Notes: generated by a model from the sequence alone, not told the origin. Positions 1 through 11,240 are shown, numbered from the stretch's first letter. The stretch: 64,000 nucleotides of DNA from Mantis religiosa (GCA_030765055.1 JAUKNK010000147.1:3006001-3070000); one strand, 5' to 3'. Numbers and translations are program-made.

Positions 1-21
1 TATTGCATTACTCTAAGAGAG

Positions 22-265
22 TTGGCCGCGCTGTGGCTCAGTGGTTAGACCGCTTGGCTCTCACCAAGGCGGCCCGTGTTCGATCCCAGGCGAACGCAAA
101 GTGAGATTTGTGGTGGACAACACAGCGCTGGGGCGGGTTTTCTCCGGAACCTTCGGTTTCCCCCGCCATCTCATTCCACCGGTGCTCCATCTTCATCTCA
201 TGTATCATGAGTGTCACCGCCTGCGGTGCCGTATGTAGTAAAAGCGGGCGTTAAACACTACACAT
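22..265 (+). mobile_element. tRNA-derived SINE (family 1)
   Basis: The head carries an RNA polymerase III A-box-like block (TGGCTCAGTGGTTAGA, about 34-49) and a B-box-like block (GTGTTCGATCC, about 77-87), as in tRNA-derived SINEs. The body contains a GGGTTTTCTCCGG core followed by TTTCCCCC. A 10-bp target-site duplication, TCTAAGAGAG, lies at 12-21 and 266-275, which fixes both ends and shows insertion by retrotransposition. The GTG-initiated frame over this region is a chance frame. The target is a PLE endonuclease relic that resumes after the right duplication. Confidence 0.85.
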
Positions 266-275
266 TCTAAGAGAG

Positions 276-640
276 ATAAAATTCCTAATAATAAAAGATC
301 TGGTATTTATAAGTTTAATTGTTTCGATTGTGATAAAATTAATAGGGAAAGACGAAACATAATTTAGAAGTGAGAACGAAAGAGCATTTTCGTAACATTA
401 AGTATAAACAGACTGATCAGTCGGTCGTAACAGATCATTTTTGGCCATTTAACCATGAAATAAATCCAGAAGTTAAGTTATTAAAGCAATGAAATGGTCT
501 GATAGATTTAATAGTTTGGGAAAAGGTATTTGTTTTAAAAAACAAACATTGCGTAATGAATTTTGAAATACCGGCAGTAGATTCTGTTTTTCAATTTGTT
601 TTATTTTCAGATTTTGATAGTACTAATAAGAACATGTCAT
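276..640 (+). pseudogene. PLE-type GIY-YIG endonuclease relic
   Basis: The frame opens with DKIPNNKRSGIYKF followed by a cysteine pair (CFDC). This is the start typical of the GIY-YIG nuclease fused behind the reverse transcriptase of Penelope-like elements. The YIG segment itself is lost or frame-shifted. Further on, a second frame gives FRNIKYKQTDQSVV, then FNHEINPEVKLL, then a stop, matching the later part of the domain. A related relic lies at 16455-16725 and shares a long block of nucleotides with this one. The start is set by the SINE target duplication; no initiation codon is meaningful. The element is inactive. Confidence 0.65.
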
Positions 641-1140
641 CCGAACATCAGAATTCCCGATAGGACCAGCTGACAGGTGGAGACCAGACGGAAAGCATTC
701 AACCACGCCTACCAATTTATCTTGTAGCGCTAACGAGAAGGATGGTTGGAAAAGCATCACTAGCCATCACATTCCCCTCCCTGACGTCTGGAACCTTCGG
801 GATGATTCACTGGACTGCGATATTTCCAGAAACAGCTATCTTCCTATAAAAAGGGGCTGCAGTTGGCGAGTGAGTTGAGTCCTTGGAGAGCAGCAGGAGG
901 AATGCCGTGCTAGTAAACGGATTGGAAGACTGTGTGCGTGCATCGGAGGAGTTGTACGTAATTGTGAGTATAGAGTGAACCTGTGACAGACGAACTGGCG
1001 AAGTGTAATTGTATGCACTACGTAATTCTATGTAATCGGCAAGTGTTCCAACTGTAATTCGGTGGAAATAAAGAACATTTTGAGTTTGTGCAATTAGACT
1101 TTTAATTTCACGAACCCACAAAGTCACAATATCAACATCT
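635..1140 (+). mobile_element. Putative LTR (solo or 5' LTR), possibly BEL/Pao type
   Basis: The block begins TGTCATCC and is less A+T-rich than its flanks. It has a TATA box (TATAAAAAGG at about 847) and an AATAAA signal at about 1067, the order expected in an LTR. A related end segment recurs at 9483-9690, where the GGAAATAAAGA and ACGAACCCA blocks align. After the likely end comes GTGACCGTGG, which resembles BEL-type primer sites. No target duplication was found, so both ends are approximate. Minus-strand frames over it are shadows. Confidence 0.45.
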
Positions 1141-2219
1141 AGTGTTCGTGACCGTGGCAACAGCTTTGTTGTTTCCGGCTGAGGATGTGTAAGGGAACCG
1201 GACCATTTATAGGAAAAATATCATCATTTCTTATAAGATACGTGAAGTTTCAAGTTTTAAATTGTTATATTTGTTTGCTTCATTTAATAGCTGCAAATTT
1301 TACGTATTTACAAGTACACTGATAATTTTATTTTTTCTTATTAAATATTAGCACTTAATTAATTTTATTGACATTGCACATTTCTTCCAACATTCTATTT
1401 TGTATTGAAGCTAGAAGCAGATATGGTGGTGTCGAGTATCGAACTGTGGGGTATCAAAGAACATATTTTCGATTAGTATCGAAAATTGAGAATCAAGAAA
1501 AGCTGGTATCGAATTTTCTTAATTTTAATCGAAATCGTTAGAGCCATTTTGAGAAAATAAACATTTTTAGAACCTTTCCACTATAAAAGGTAATCTGTAG
1601 TGGGACGTTTTCCTGAAGATCTTCGTGTCGCATCCCTGGTAAACATCAAACTTAAATGTCAAGTTTGGTATTTATGTAACCAACTTTTCGTTTTTGAGTT
1701 GTGTTACTCACTACCACATACGCATACGCATTCAGGCACGTGTTTCTGTATTTGTTTTATCCAGGGACCTCACAAGTGCATTTCTAAAGAACTGTAGCTC
1801 AGAAAACTTAGGTTTTGTATGGGTTCTGCTTTCCTTGCTGCTTCACTCATCCATTTAAGGGAGGGGGTTCCTTTAAGTCCACCTGCAAATGGCACTTTTT
1901 TCTTCTCTGTCTTTTTCATTTCTATACCGATCTTTATTTTAGTTCTTCCTCCACTGGCTATGACTTTTATAGAACTATGGGTGTACTTTTGTATCTGTGC
2001 GTTAGGTGTGTGAATTTAATTTGTGCATTGTACCATTTTTTCCGTTCAGTGTCGCTTTTAGACTAGCCAGAATTTTGCTTTTGACCTGTTATTGTGCTTT
2101 ATATTATTTATTTTGGTAAGGGGAGGTTATCTATCATAAAAGTGCAAGTGTAATTTAATAACAGGAACCATATCTTAATTCCTATGTACAGATAATTTAC
2201 GTCTTTTTTCTGTAGCTCG
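1141..2219. other. Unassigned A+T-rich DNA
   Basis: There is no convincing gene. Two overlapping open frames at 1815-2066 are composed of T/C-rich sequence and show no recognisable domain. Confidence 0.5.
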
Positions 2220-2346
2220 CCATTACACGAGCCTCCGACCTCAACATGAAAATAGCAGCGCTCCTAAATAAGAGCTAGTGAATTTCGTTGTTCATCTGTT
2301 GACAGTTACTCACCGAAGTTACAGACATTTTGGACTCTTAGTTGTT

Positions 2347-3360
2347 ATGGACAAAATCGACGAAATCGAGAATCGAGCTGTCATTAAATATTTGTTTTCG
2401 AAAGGCAACACGCCTACGCAAATCAAAGAATAGTTGAATTCTCTGTATGGGGACCCCGCACCATCATTTGCTACAGGGAACTTGACTTTAAACGTGGCCG
2501 TAAGATCTTGGGAGACGAACTTTCGGGACCTCCAAAAACTGCAACTACCGACGAAAACATCTCCAAAGTTTACTAAATGGTGCTAGACGACCACCTTATT
2601 TATACGGTGAGAGATACATCAGAGGCATTGCACGTGTCAAAAGAACGTGTTTGTCGCACGTTTAGACCTGAGAAACCTGCCCGCGCGTTGGACTAAAAAC
2701 GTGTTCGAATGAACATTTCCAACGCTCTGTTGGCGCAGTTTAGGCGCAATAAATTCGAGTTTTGGCACCGATTGATTACTATAGAGGAAACTTGGAAACA
2801 CCATTATACGCCCGAAACAAAAACACAGTTCAAACAGTGGACTGCAAAGGGGGAACCGGCTCCAAAGGTATAGAAAACTGCTTCTTTGGCTGGGAAAGTG
2901 ATTGCGACTGTTGTTGGATAGTTATGTAGTTATTTTAATCGATTATCCTCAAAAGGGTAACACCACTACAGGAGCATACTACGTATTATTATTTGACAAG
3001 CTGTAGGCAGAACTTGCGGGAAAACGGCCAAATTTTCAGAGAAAGATAGCCCTGCTTCACCAGGAGAACGCACCGTCTCACACCTCAGCGGTTGCAATGG
3101 CGCAAATCCACGAATTACGGTTTGAACTGCTTGACCATCTGCCTTACTCACCAGACCTAGCCCCAAGCGACTTCTTTTTGTTCCCTCATTTTAAAATTGC
3201 ACTCGGAGGACAGAGATTTTCGTCAAACGAAGAGGCAATCGCCTTCGTAAACAATTATTTTGCAGAGAAAAACACCAAGTACTATTTGGACGAGTTACAG
3301 AGATGGGAGTATCGCTGTGAGAAGTGTGTAGATTTACAAGCAGAATATGTTGAAAAATAA
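2347..3360 (+). pseudogene. mariner transposase pseudogene (lineage 1)
   Basis: The ATG at 2347 starts MDKIDEIENRAVIKYLF, the N-terminal helix-turn-helix of mariner transposases. Several stops and frame changes follow, the first a TAG about 30 codons in. Later blocks are recognisable: EETWKHHYTPE, HQENAPSHTS and PYSPDLAPSDFFLFP, ending at TAA 3358-3360. These correspond to the DD34D catalytic region, but the first two aspartates are glutamates here (EETW, HQEN). The enzyme would cut and paste DNA at TA sites; this copy is certainly dead. Terminal inverted repeats were not identified on the left. The sequence around 3395-3425 may be the right end. Confidence 0.85.
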
Positions 3361-3429
3361 TAAAAGAATATCAAAAAAATAACTTGTATCTTTATTAGGT
3401 CGAAAACTCTTCAGACCACCCGCGTACAT

Positions 3430-4363
3430 TTGGATTTTTGTATGATATTTACGTATAAATAAATACATTACCCACACGTTTGTTAATGTTGGACTTTTTA
3501 ATATTTGGTGTTTGACCTGGAGATGCAGTGTTACATTTTTCTGTTTTAAAACCGTTCACTTTGTATTTTATGCATTTTCTCTCTCTCGCTGTAATACTTG
3601 CTCACGCTTGTTATAGTGTTGACCGCCTCTCTCGTGCATGAGTTGACTCTTTCTGAACCCTGTTGCATGTAGTCACAGCTCGGGGACCTGAGTTATGTGG
3701 TTTGAACCTCTGGCTCGCCGGAGCGCACCGAGAAGGGAGTTTGAGCCATGAATGTCTGCCTTTCTCTAAGTTCCAGCATTAATGAGCCACATCTTATTTC
3801 CACTTTATGGTGCAGGGAGAATTCAACACTGGTGAGACTAGCAGCTACGTGTGGTCACGTGACCTATCCCATGGGTTTGGCTCGAGGGTGAAAATACGGA
3901 CACAACACGACTTCACCAAAAGCTACATGGCGAGAAGCATTGCCTGGGATAGGCGACGCTCACTCCTCCACATTTTGCTTTATTTTATATTTTAAAGAGC
4001 TTCAATGTAACCACATTTAAAATTATAACTTTTGGTTACTTAATTAAAATAAGTAGTGTTCAAGAGACGGTGAGTGATTTGATTTCAAAAATCAAGATAT
4101 AAAGCTAATCTGGACAGTAAATGATAAAAATAATTACAGACTTAAATAAAATATAACTCTTATTATCTTCTAAGATGTTAAACCATAAGGAATTTTTAAT
4201 GTCCTTTGTAAATGTCGAGGCAAGAAAAATATGTGTAAACTGTAGTTGTGAAATACCTAAAGGTATTTATTCTAAAAGTTAAATACGTGACTATGTTAAC
4301 CTTGATCCAATAATTTCTATATGTTCAAACTATTCTTCTCATTTGCTTTCCGAGACCAAGGAA
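3430..4363. other. Unassigned region
   Basis: There is no supported gene. On the minus strand near 3685-3700 a GGTTCAAACC block resembles a pol III B box, so a SINE fragment is possible but not established. Confidence 0.4.
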
Positions 4364-5273
4364 TACGAGGGTTGTTTAATAAATAATGAGGATAATTTTT
4401 ACGGTCATAATTTTTCACACTAAAATTCAATCTTATTACATTATGTTAGCTTAATGTAAAACAAACACGCCGTAAGAGTTTCATTGTTGGTACTCCTGGT
4501 TCCCGGCTGTGAGAATCAGGCAAGATCCGACATGTTCAGTATCGCCTAATGCTGCAATGGAGGTAACATGCAGTTAAATTTGATGTTAGAGGAATATCCG
4601 AAGTTTCTTTCAAACGTAATCACTGCTGATGAAACTTGGCTACATCATTTTGATCCTGAGAGCAAACAGCAAAGCTCAGTTTGGAAATCTCCTTCATCAC
4701 CAACCCCCCAAAAAGCAAAAGTGGTTGCTTCTGCTGGGAAAGTTATGGTCATCTCATTCTTTGATATTTATGGAGTGGTTTATCAGAATGTTGCACTTGC
4801 ACAGACATCAGTAACTGGACAATACTACAGGGATGTCCTGAAAACATTGCAAGTCCATATCAGGCGCAAAAGACCACATTTCCGTGAAGCATCCTGGATA
4901 CGATAATGCACGGTCATATATTGCCAATATTGTTGCTGAATATCTTACAAAAATCAAGGTGAAGTGCATCCCTGACCCTCCCTACAGTCCTTATTTAGCC
5001 CCATGAGACATTTTTCTATTCCCTGACTTGAAGAAATGCCTTCGTGGAAGGCATTATCCATCATCAGAAGCCGTTGTGAAGGCTGCGGAGGTGATTTTGA
5101 AGAATCTCTCAAGAAATTGTTCCCAGGATTTTTTTGAAGACTGGCAGAAACGCTGGGGTAAGTGTAGCACATTCAGAGGAGACCATTTTGAGAGGCACCA
5201 TAAAAATTATGAGGATGTGTAAAAGTACGCTGTCAAAAAAAATTGTAATCGTTCTGTATTGAACAGCCCTCAC
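4364..5273 (+). mobile_element. mariner element, internally deleted (lineage 2, copy 1)
   Basis: The left end is TA followed by CGAGGGTTGTTTAATAAATAATGA. The right end is the reverse complement of a CGAGGGCTGTTCAATA-type terminal inverted repeat. The transposase N-terminal third is deleted: the untranslated leader jumps at about 4567 directly to QLNLMLEEYPKFLSNV. The first frame (to 4906) keeps the first catalytic block ITADETWLHHFDPES. A frame change follows, and the C-terminal end is still readable in pieces to a stop at about 5220. Copies 2 and 3 lie at 23280 and 29989. This is a non-autonomous deletion derivative. Confidence 0.85.
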
Positions 5274-5759
5274 ATGTTCAAGAAATGTTCCACTGCCTCT
5301 AAGTGCTAAGTTCACGGCATGTTATAAAGCTTAACTTAAATGTTTACAGCTTTACTAGTAGTTGCAAAGTTCGACTTGCTAATACTAAGTCCTATCAAAG
5401 TTAACTAACGTCACAGGCAACTTTAGAAGGTGTTACAAGAGCCTACAACAACATATAGTGAATCCTCTCTTCTTCCCCTTAGAAGTCTTAGTGTTTTAAA
5501 CCCCAACTGCTCTAAATGAGGGATAAAAAGCCTCTAATATTCATCCAGAAGAATCTGAAACTAGGACGGAAGTTCTAAATTCCTTAGTCTCTCTCCGATG
5601 GCCTTCCAAGTTCTCAAAATACTGTAGAGCTTAGAGTAATTTTGTAGATATTATACTTTTAATCTTTCGTACGTTCCTTTTGGTATCGCAGTTACTTAAT
5701 AAATTAAAAAAACACACACAAGTTTTCCGTAATACAAAAATCCTTAAATTGTACAACGA
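5274..5759. other. Unassigned A+T-rich DNA
   Basis: I see no gene or repeat that can be named here. Confidence 0.5.
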
Positions 5760-6333
5760 AGTGAGGGCCCTAACTTTAAGGCCGCCAAATTAACATTACA
5801 AATACAACTGTGGCGTAGGGACGTGGCGACCCCATCGCCCAACCTCACGGTTGCAGTTAGCCAACCCAGTGCCTAGGGGTATATCTAGGCCACCCGGGCT
5901 CCCGAGGTGAAATATGTATTGGGGGAACAGCTGCTCAGTGGTCAAAGGGCCCCATACACAGGGTTAAGTGTGAAGGCCTCAAAGGGATTTACGGCGGAGA
6001 AGAAGTTCTTCACCACGGCGAAGTCGCGGAAGAGGCATCCTTCCTAATGGGTATGATACGTTAGGAACGGACAGATGAGGTTCGAAGTCCAGTAAGACAG
6101 CTGATCAAGGAGAGGACAACTCCGATATAAAACCGGGCCCTCCCGGATGGGGGTTTAGCATTTGGCTGGCAGCCCAATCTAATAAAAGGAACTTATTCAC
6201 AATTATGATATAAAGAGCTTTAGATTGTATGCCGAAAGGAAAGAGATGTGGGACGCCCAGCTCTACGCTGGAAGAATCAGTAGCCTATTGAATAGAACGG
6301 AAGGGGTCACAGGGCTTAATCCCTGAAGATGAA

Positions 6334-6393
<60 letters not shown>
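5760..6393 (+). mobile_element. RTE-like non-autonomous retroelement ending in (GAT)n
   Basis: A block of about 570 bp with more G+C than its flanks stops exactly at a pure GAT repeat (about 6328-6393). RTE-clade LINEs and their derivatives typically end in short GAT-type tails, which is why I read it as a retroelement with its tail. It contains no open frame of note, so it may be a 5' leader joined to a 3' end, or a SINE-like passenger. The family was not recognised by sequence. The left boundary is approximate. Confidence 0.45.
6328..6393 (+). repeat. (GAT)n microsatellite
   Basis: About twenty uninterrupted GAT units follow GAAGATGAA, at the end of the element described above. Confidence 0.95.
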
Positions 6394-7739
6394 AAAAAAT
6401 ACAACTTCTCTACAGCTATCGAAAAAAATAACATTCTTAGTTAAAAAAAAAAATAACAGTTTCTGATTTAAAAGTTATTAGTGTTACCTCTTTTACAATG
6501 GAAGATATGACTTTCGTAAGTGCACTAGTCCTCTTTTGGCACTATATGAGTTACATATATATTGTGATATCCCTGGAAATATTTTAATATGCCGCTATGA
6601 GCCAAATGGTTGAACCATCCCAAGGATACCACTGGGGAACACAACTCGGAGAGTGAGAGTTCAAATTACCCACACTAAAACCTAGAAGATACGGGGCACT
6701 TAACAATCAAATACACAATTCTTCCTGAAATCCACATACCTGTTTTATTCCAAAATAAACGCATTACAACATAACATTCCACAGGCGCGGAGAGATGTAA
6801 CAAAAGCGAAGGCCAATCCAACATCTCCGGGCCAGCCAGCTCCAGATCATTTCATGGTTGGCTAGATCACAGCTACCATTTGTTTTCGTAGAAACACTAC
6901 TACGAAGATTTCTAACCAGCCAAATGAAGCCGGACGCCTTGCGGTGACTTGACCTTACTAAACAAAGTGAGTATATCACAATATATATCATCGTAATCGT
7001 CTGAATGAGCTCTATCCTATGACCTTAAACACATTTCAAGTTTCAGGCATTTCCACTTGATACTGTGTCAGTGAGTTTCATTGTTACAAAAGTCCAGAAA
7101 CTTCCATTGTTCTGCAACTTAGACCGGCATCGTGCACATAAGCACAATGAAAGACTCATCCAAGAACAATAAGTATATGATGTTCAACTGTCTATGATCA
7201 AGAACTATAAGATGGCTTTCAGCAAGGTGAAGGAACCTATATGAGTACCCAAAAGCAAGAGAAGTGGAAAGTGACTACATATAAAATTATTGAATATAGA
7301 TAAACCATTGTTACTACTAGCAAGAACGCAAGTGGTTTAATGACAGCGGCATTCCTACTCAAAGGAAACACAAAGTTTGCTGTAACCATACTGGAGAAAG
7401 CTTACGATAACGAAATTCCTCTGAAAGCTGAGAAAGCCAAGGACATTTCAGCGTATGCTACTTCAGTTCTTCCTGAAAAACAATAGTATTTTCAAATTCT
7501 GTGTGGTAAATATAGCAAAGAACACATATCTAATGCGGAATAATCAGGAAGAGAGGTTTGGGATTCACATTATGATAACTGACTGAATGTAATATATATT
7601 TTTTATTATGCTACAAATAAAACGTGCTTCAACACACATATGAGTACTGTAAAATGTTTTTAAGCTCTGAAGTGTTACATCATGGCAAACCATCTATGTT
7701 CATTGCAATAAAATATAACCGCTTACATTTTGTCCCTCT
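6394..7739. other. Unassigned DNA
   Basis: There is no supported gene. A GAGTTCAAATTAC block near 6660 vaguely resembles a B box. The remainder is A+T-rich with only short chance frames. Confidence 0.45.
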
Positions 7740-8128
7740 GTGGAGATTAGTAACTGTTCATGTTCACAAAAAGTTAAAGGCAAACTAGACTTCCAAGTTC
7801 TGGTAGTGTGCCGCATTCCCTGTGAATGTGGGACACCGTATATAGGGCAAACCGGAAGAGCCATCGCCACCAGAATAAACGAACATGAACCTGGGCTGAC
7901 AGAGAATTGTTTTGTTAGCGACCATAAAGAGAACTTTTGGGAGACGACCATCTTGGCAAAATGCAACATTTACTGGGAGCGGAGAATTAAGGAGACTTTG
8001 GCCATTTCCTCTGAAAGCAGCACGCTTAATAGTGATGCTGGAGTTCAGTTGGTCTCCTCTTGGGAACCGGCCTTAGAAATGGAAATCCTTCTATTTAGAT
8101 CTATACAGCTTGATAATCAAGATAAGTA
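7740..8128 (+). pseudogene. PLE GIY-YIG endonuclease fragment (family B, copy 1)
   Basis: This 129-residue open frame contains RIPCECGTPYIGQTGRAIATR, where YIG and the arginine of TGR are hallmark GIY-YIG residues. Then come INEHE, a histidine block (SDHKENFWE), and a WERRIKETLAI helix carrying the catalytic glutamate. It ends NSDAGVQLVSSWEPAL, as in Penelope-like nuclease tails. The nuclease nicks target DNA to prime reverse transcription. No reverse transcriptase lies upstream, so the copy is 5'-truncated. The frame shown starts at GTG and has no initiation meaning. About 300 bp of 3' sequence aligns with copy 2 at 12860-13210. Confidence 0.8.
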
Positions 8129-8945
8129 GTTAAGTTTCTTTGAAGCAATTAATTTTCTGTACTCACGCCATCTCCTGACCTAGCATTTAATTTACTGAAA
8201 ATATTCGTTTGTACAGCAATGCAAATTTTGATAGTGTTTTGTCTTTGTTTAAATCCAGTGATTCATTTGTGGTTATAAAATTTAAGCATGTTTGTGTTCT
8301 GTAGAGCTACACCAGATGTTTACTACTGCACGGCACTTTCAAGTAAAAGTCAAGACCTTCTTCGTCAATATCTTCCCTTGTCACTCCAATTTAATCGTAC
8401 TGAACTACTGGGACTATATAAACGCTTTTTGTTATTTTAGTGATTTATGAAATTAAATTATAATGTGCTTTATAGCTCCATATCCCTTAAAAGACATTTA
8501 ATAATGAACAAAATATCAATTTTTCGAAACCGTTTTGATGTTACCTTCCACACACAAATTCTCTCTCTGTTTATAACTTAATCACTAAGGACTATAATAG
8601 GGAGTATAAGGATATAAAATATGACCAAACTAAGAAATAACTTGAATACCAAAGAATACAAAACATGTAATATTACTTGTAATGGAGCATGCTGTTAATT
8701 AATCTTAAAAATGAACACACAGATATTTTCGCAAACCCGTTTTCGCGATAGCGCGGCTTCTGCAAAAAAAAAAGGGTAGATAGTGTAGCACGGAGATAAA
8801 GGACAGATAATGTATTGCAGACCTAAAAGTCTGCCAAAAGCTTGATAAATGTAAAATTATAGTGACATCTTGATTGATAGAGAACATTCTAGAACAATCG
8901 ATAATTATCAATTGAGGTATAGATAAGAGATGGCGACATGCCGCT
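8129..8945. other. PLE 3' flank, then unassigned DNA
   Basis: Roughly 8129-8280 is the PLE untranslated tail; blocks such as GCATTTAATTTACTGAAAA are shared with copy 2. The rest to 8945 shows no gene. Confidence 0.5.
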
Positions 8946-9175
8946 CGCCTCTGTAGCGTAGATGGTAGCATGTCTGCCTCACGTTCAAGAGCTCCCGAGT
9001 TCGAATCTCGGTCTGGGTGAGTTACCTGGATAAGGTTTTTTCCGGAGTTGTCCCTTATCCTCAAAGGCGAATGCCGGGTAACTAAGCCCTATGGAACCCG
9101 ACCTCATTTGAGCATCATTTCACTAATTGCATTTATCGTCGGATATGACTTAATGTTGGAAGACGTAAATTACAA
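8946..9175 (+). mobile_element. tRNA-derived SINE (family 2, copy 1)
   Basis: The head has an A box (TAGCGTAGATGGTAGC) and B box (GTTCGAATCTC). The body reads TTACCTGGATAAGGTTTTTT, then CCGGAGTTGTCCCTTATCC, and ends in GACTTAATGTTGGAAGACGT. Two other copies are in this window (9251-9478 minus; 52387-52630 plus). The overlapping minus-strand frame is a shadow. No clear target duplication was found. Confidence 0.85.
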
Positions 9176-9250
9176 ATCAAAATGGAATCGCAATATGCCA
9201 GCGGGACAATCGTAAACGGAGTTGTTACGAGAGTTGTAAACAGTGGCAGT

Positions 9251-9478
9251 TCTTTTATTTTTTATTTTTCTATTTTACGTCCTCCAACGTTAAGTCATAT
9301 TGGACGATGAATGGAATAGCTAAAATGATACTCAAATAGGCCTAGGGTCCGTAGAGCTTAGAGTTACCCGAAATTTGTCTTTCAGGATAAGGGAAAACCC
9401 CGGAAATAAACTTATCCAGGTAAATCACCCTGACCGAGATTCGAATTCGAGAGCTCTTGAACGTGAGGCAGACATGAT
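9251..9478 (-). mobile_element. tRNA-derived SINE (family 2, copy 2), 5'-truncated
   Basis: Read on the minus strand it has the same head and body as copy 1: a GAATCTCGGTCAGGGTGA block, a TTATCCTGAAAGACAAAT block, and the end ATGACTTAACGTTGGAGGACG followed by an A-rich tail. The first part of the head is missing, and at 9479 the sequence passes into an LTR-like fragment. It lies tail-to-tail with copy 1, about 75 bp apart. Confidence 0.85.
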
Positions 9479-9482
9479 ACAG

Positions 9483-9690
9483 AGGTGGGCGCAGTGGAAG
9501 TTGAGCGAACTGTTGTTTGTGTTCAATAAACTGGAGCATTGTATTTGTATATGTGACGTAATTCTACTACAGTAAGGGTTGACCAAACTGTATTTCTACG
9601 GAAATAAAGAGCAACTTGAATTTCTGCAACTTGAACTTTTAATTCTACGAACCCATAAAGTCAAAATATTAAAAATTTCCGAGATATTAC
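9483..9690 (+). mobile_element. LTR end fragment related to 635-1140
   Basis: It aligns by eye with the last ~170 bp of the putative LTR near the window start. Shared blocks are GACGTAATTCTA against TACGTAATTCTA, GGAAATAAAGA, ACTTTTAATT and ACGAACCCA. It carries the same AATAAA signal and stops aligning after AAAATAT. The SINE on its left truncates it. Confidence 0.5.
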
Positions 9691-10670
9691 CTGTTATTGG
9701 TGTGCATTTACAAATAGTTATATTTTCTCCGGTAGGACGTCGTCCATTTTCATATCCTAATTATGCAAATAAAACAGAAATTCAGAGCTCACAAAGCAAT
9801 CAGCACTTTAAAGTTTTTATTACCGCTTAAACTTCCTGTGTGCTCTATTATAATTTGTATTCAGAACACTTGTATAAATGTCTATCTCAAGTAAAGTAGA
9901 GGGCAAAATAAGTGTTTGTAAGAATAGTTTGTTGAGGAGTAGTCAGAGAAAGTCAAGTGAATGGAACGCATGAGATTTTGCCCGAGGATATTGATTTTGC
10001 AAAGGGGAAAGAAAGGTTACAAACACGTGCGGTCATAAAGCTCCTCGAAGAGCCAATTTCGCTGAACACGTTTATACCTTACATGTGCCCTCAAGTGATT
10101 TATGAATTCCAACATTATGTCCCAACAGGAACAAATACAGTTAGAGCACGTAATTTGTAGCTCGTTCGTTGCCTGCAGCTCATAAAATAAGTTACCACAG
10201 CACAGCCATAAGGACACAACAACGTGAAAATGTATGTTTTCTATGCATTTCACGTCAAGATCATTGAAATATTGGGGCTTCAAAATGTTTACTACGCCAG
10301 GCAGCCCCTTAATGCTTGAAACACCGTTCCCTTTTTCCATCCAGAACATGAGAAAGATAAATGGAGAGAGTCAATAATTTGTTAGCAGTTTGTATAAATG
10401 CATCATGAAGGTCCGATGCTCATTCAGGAACTTAGATATTAGCTGTTCCGTTATGGACAGCGTATGCAGAAAACAAGACACTGTTAATAAAAGCCTGCTC
10501 AAATCTATCCCAGGAATTTTTCAAAACACTGAACTGCACTGGACTATGCCACGAAGAGGATTCGACACGGAGGTCCAAATAAGGTCCAAGTGTGACACAC
10601 CCAGGAGGAAAGATAGGGCGAGAGGAAAAGTAGCTGCGACAGTGCAGAGGGAGGGTCCCTACAGTTGATC
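9691..10670. other. Unassigned DNA
   Basis: Small frames (9957-10160 plus, 10017-10349 minus, 10390-10668 plus) show no domain I recognise. I do not call them genes. Confidence 0.45.
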
Positions 10671-11240
10671 AGTTGCAAACTTCCCGACAATGCAGTACAG
10701 TCGGCATTCCACACTGCTCTCCGTAGAGGAGGGCAACTGTCCCCTTCAACAGCCATGGTTCAGGCGCTGCGGACCCTTAGTACTCGTGGTACCTCTGACG
10801 TTACTACAGGAACCTCTGGCCGAACTGCCTAGCCCCTTCCGTAGGGGGAGTTATTCGGATTGGTTTTGACTCCAGGGGACAGTGTGTTACCGATATCCGT
10901 GAGAGATCGGGTACGTCTGCGGCCGGGGTTGAGGGAAGCAATATATTCCCGCGTACTAGTCTTCATAGCTAGTAAAATGTATGCTAGGTAACCAGGCGGC
11001 TCTACCAAGGTTTCTGGTAGGCTTTCCCTTTGGGGTTGGTGCGCGTTAGTGGCGTAAGCACTCCCATCCCGTCTTGAGCCCATAGGATCAGATGGGGGAG
11101 CGTTAGCCTCTAGGTCTTGCCCTATGGAAAGAGCCTTGGAGGCACTGAGCGCCCCTCCGGGTCAGCTCGATTTCCTCCTTGGTCGTAGAGGGAGGTAAGT
11201 CTTTACTCCATGAAGACTGCCCTAGTAGATACCCTCATCC
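10671..11240. other. CpG-rich block of unknown nature
   Basis: This block stands out from its A+T-rich surroundings in G+C and CpG content. On the minus strand an 84-codon frame (10829-11083) contains SRRDGSAYATNAHQPQ and TRSLTDIGNTLSPG. I recognise no family. The density of intact CpG suggests recently inserted, lightly decayed DNA, for example the 5' leader of a retroelement. An exon or an RNA gene cannot be excluded. Confidence 0.35.
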
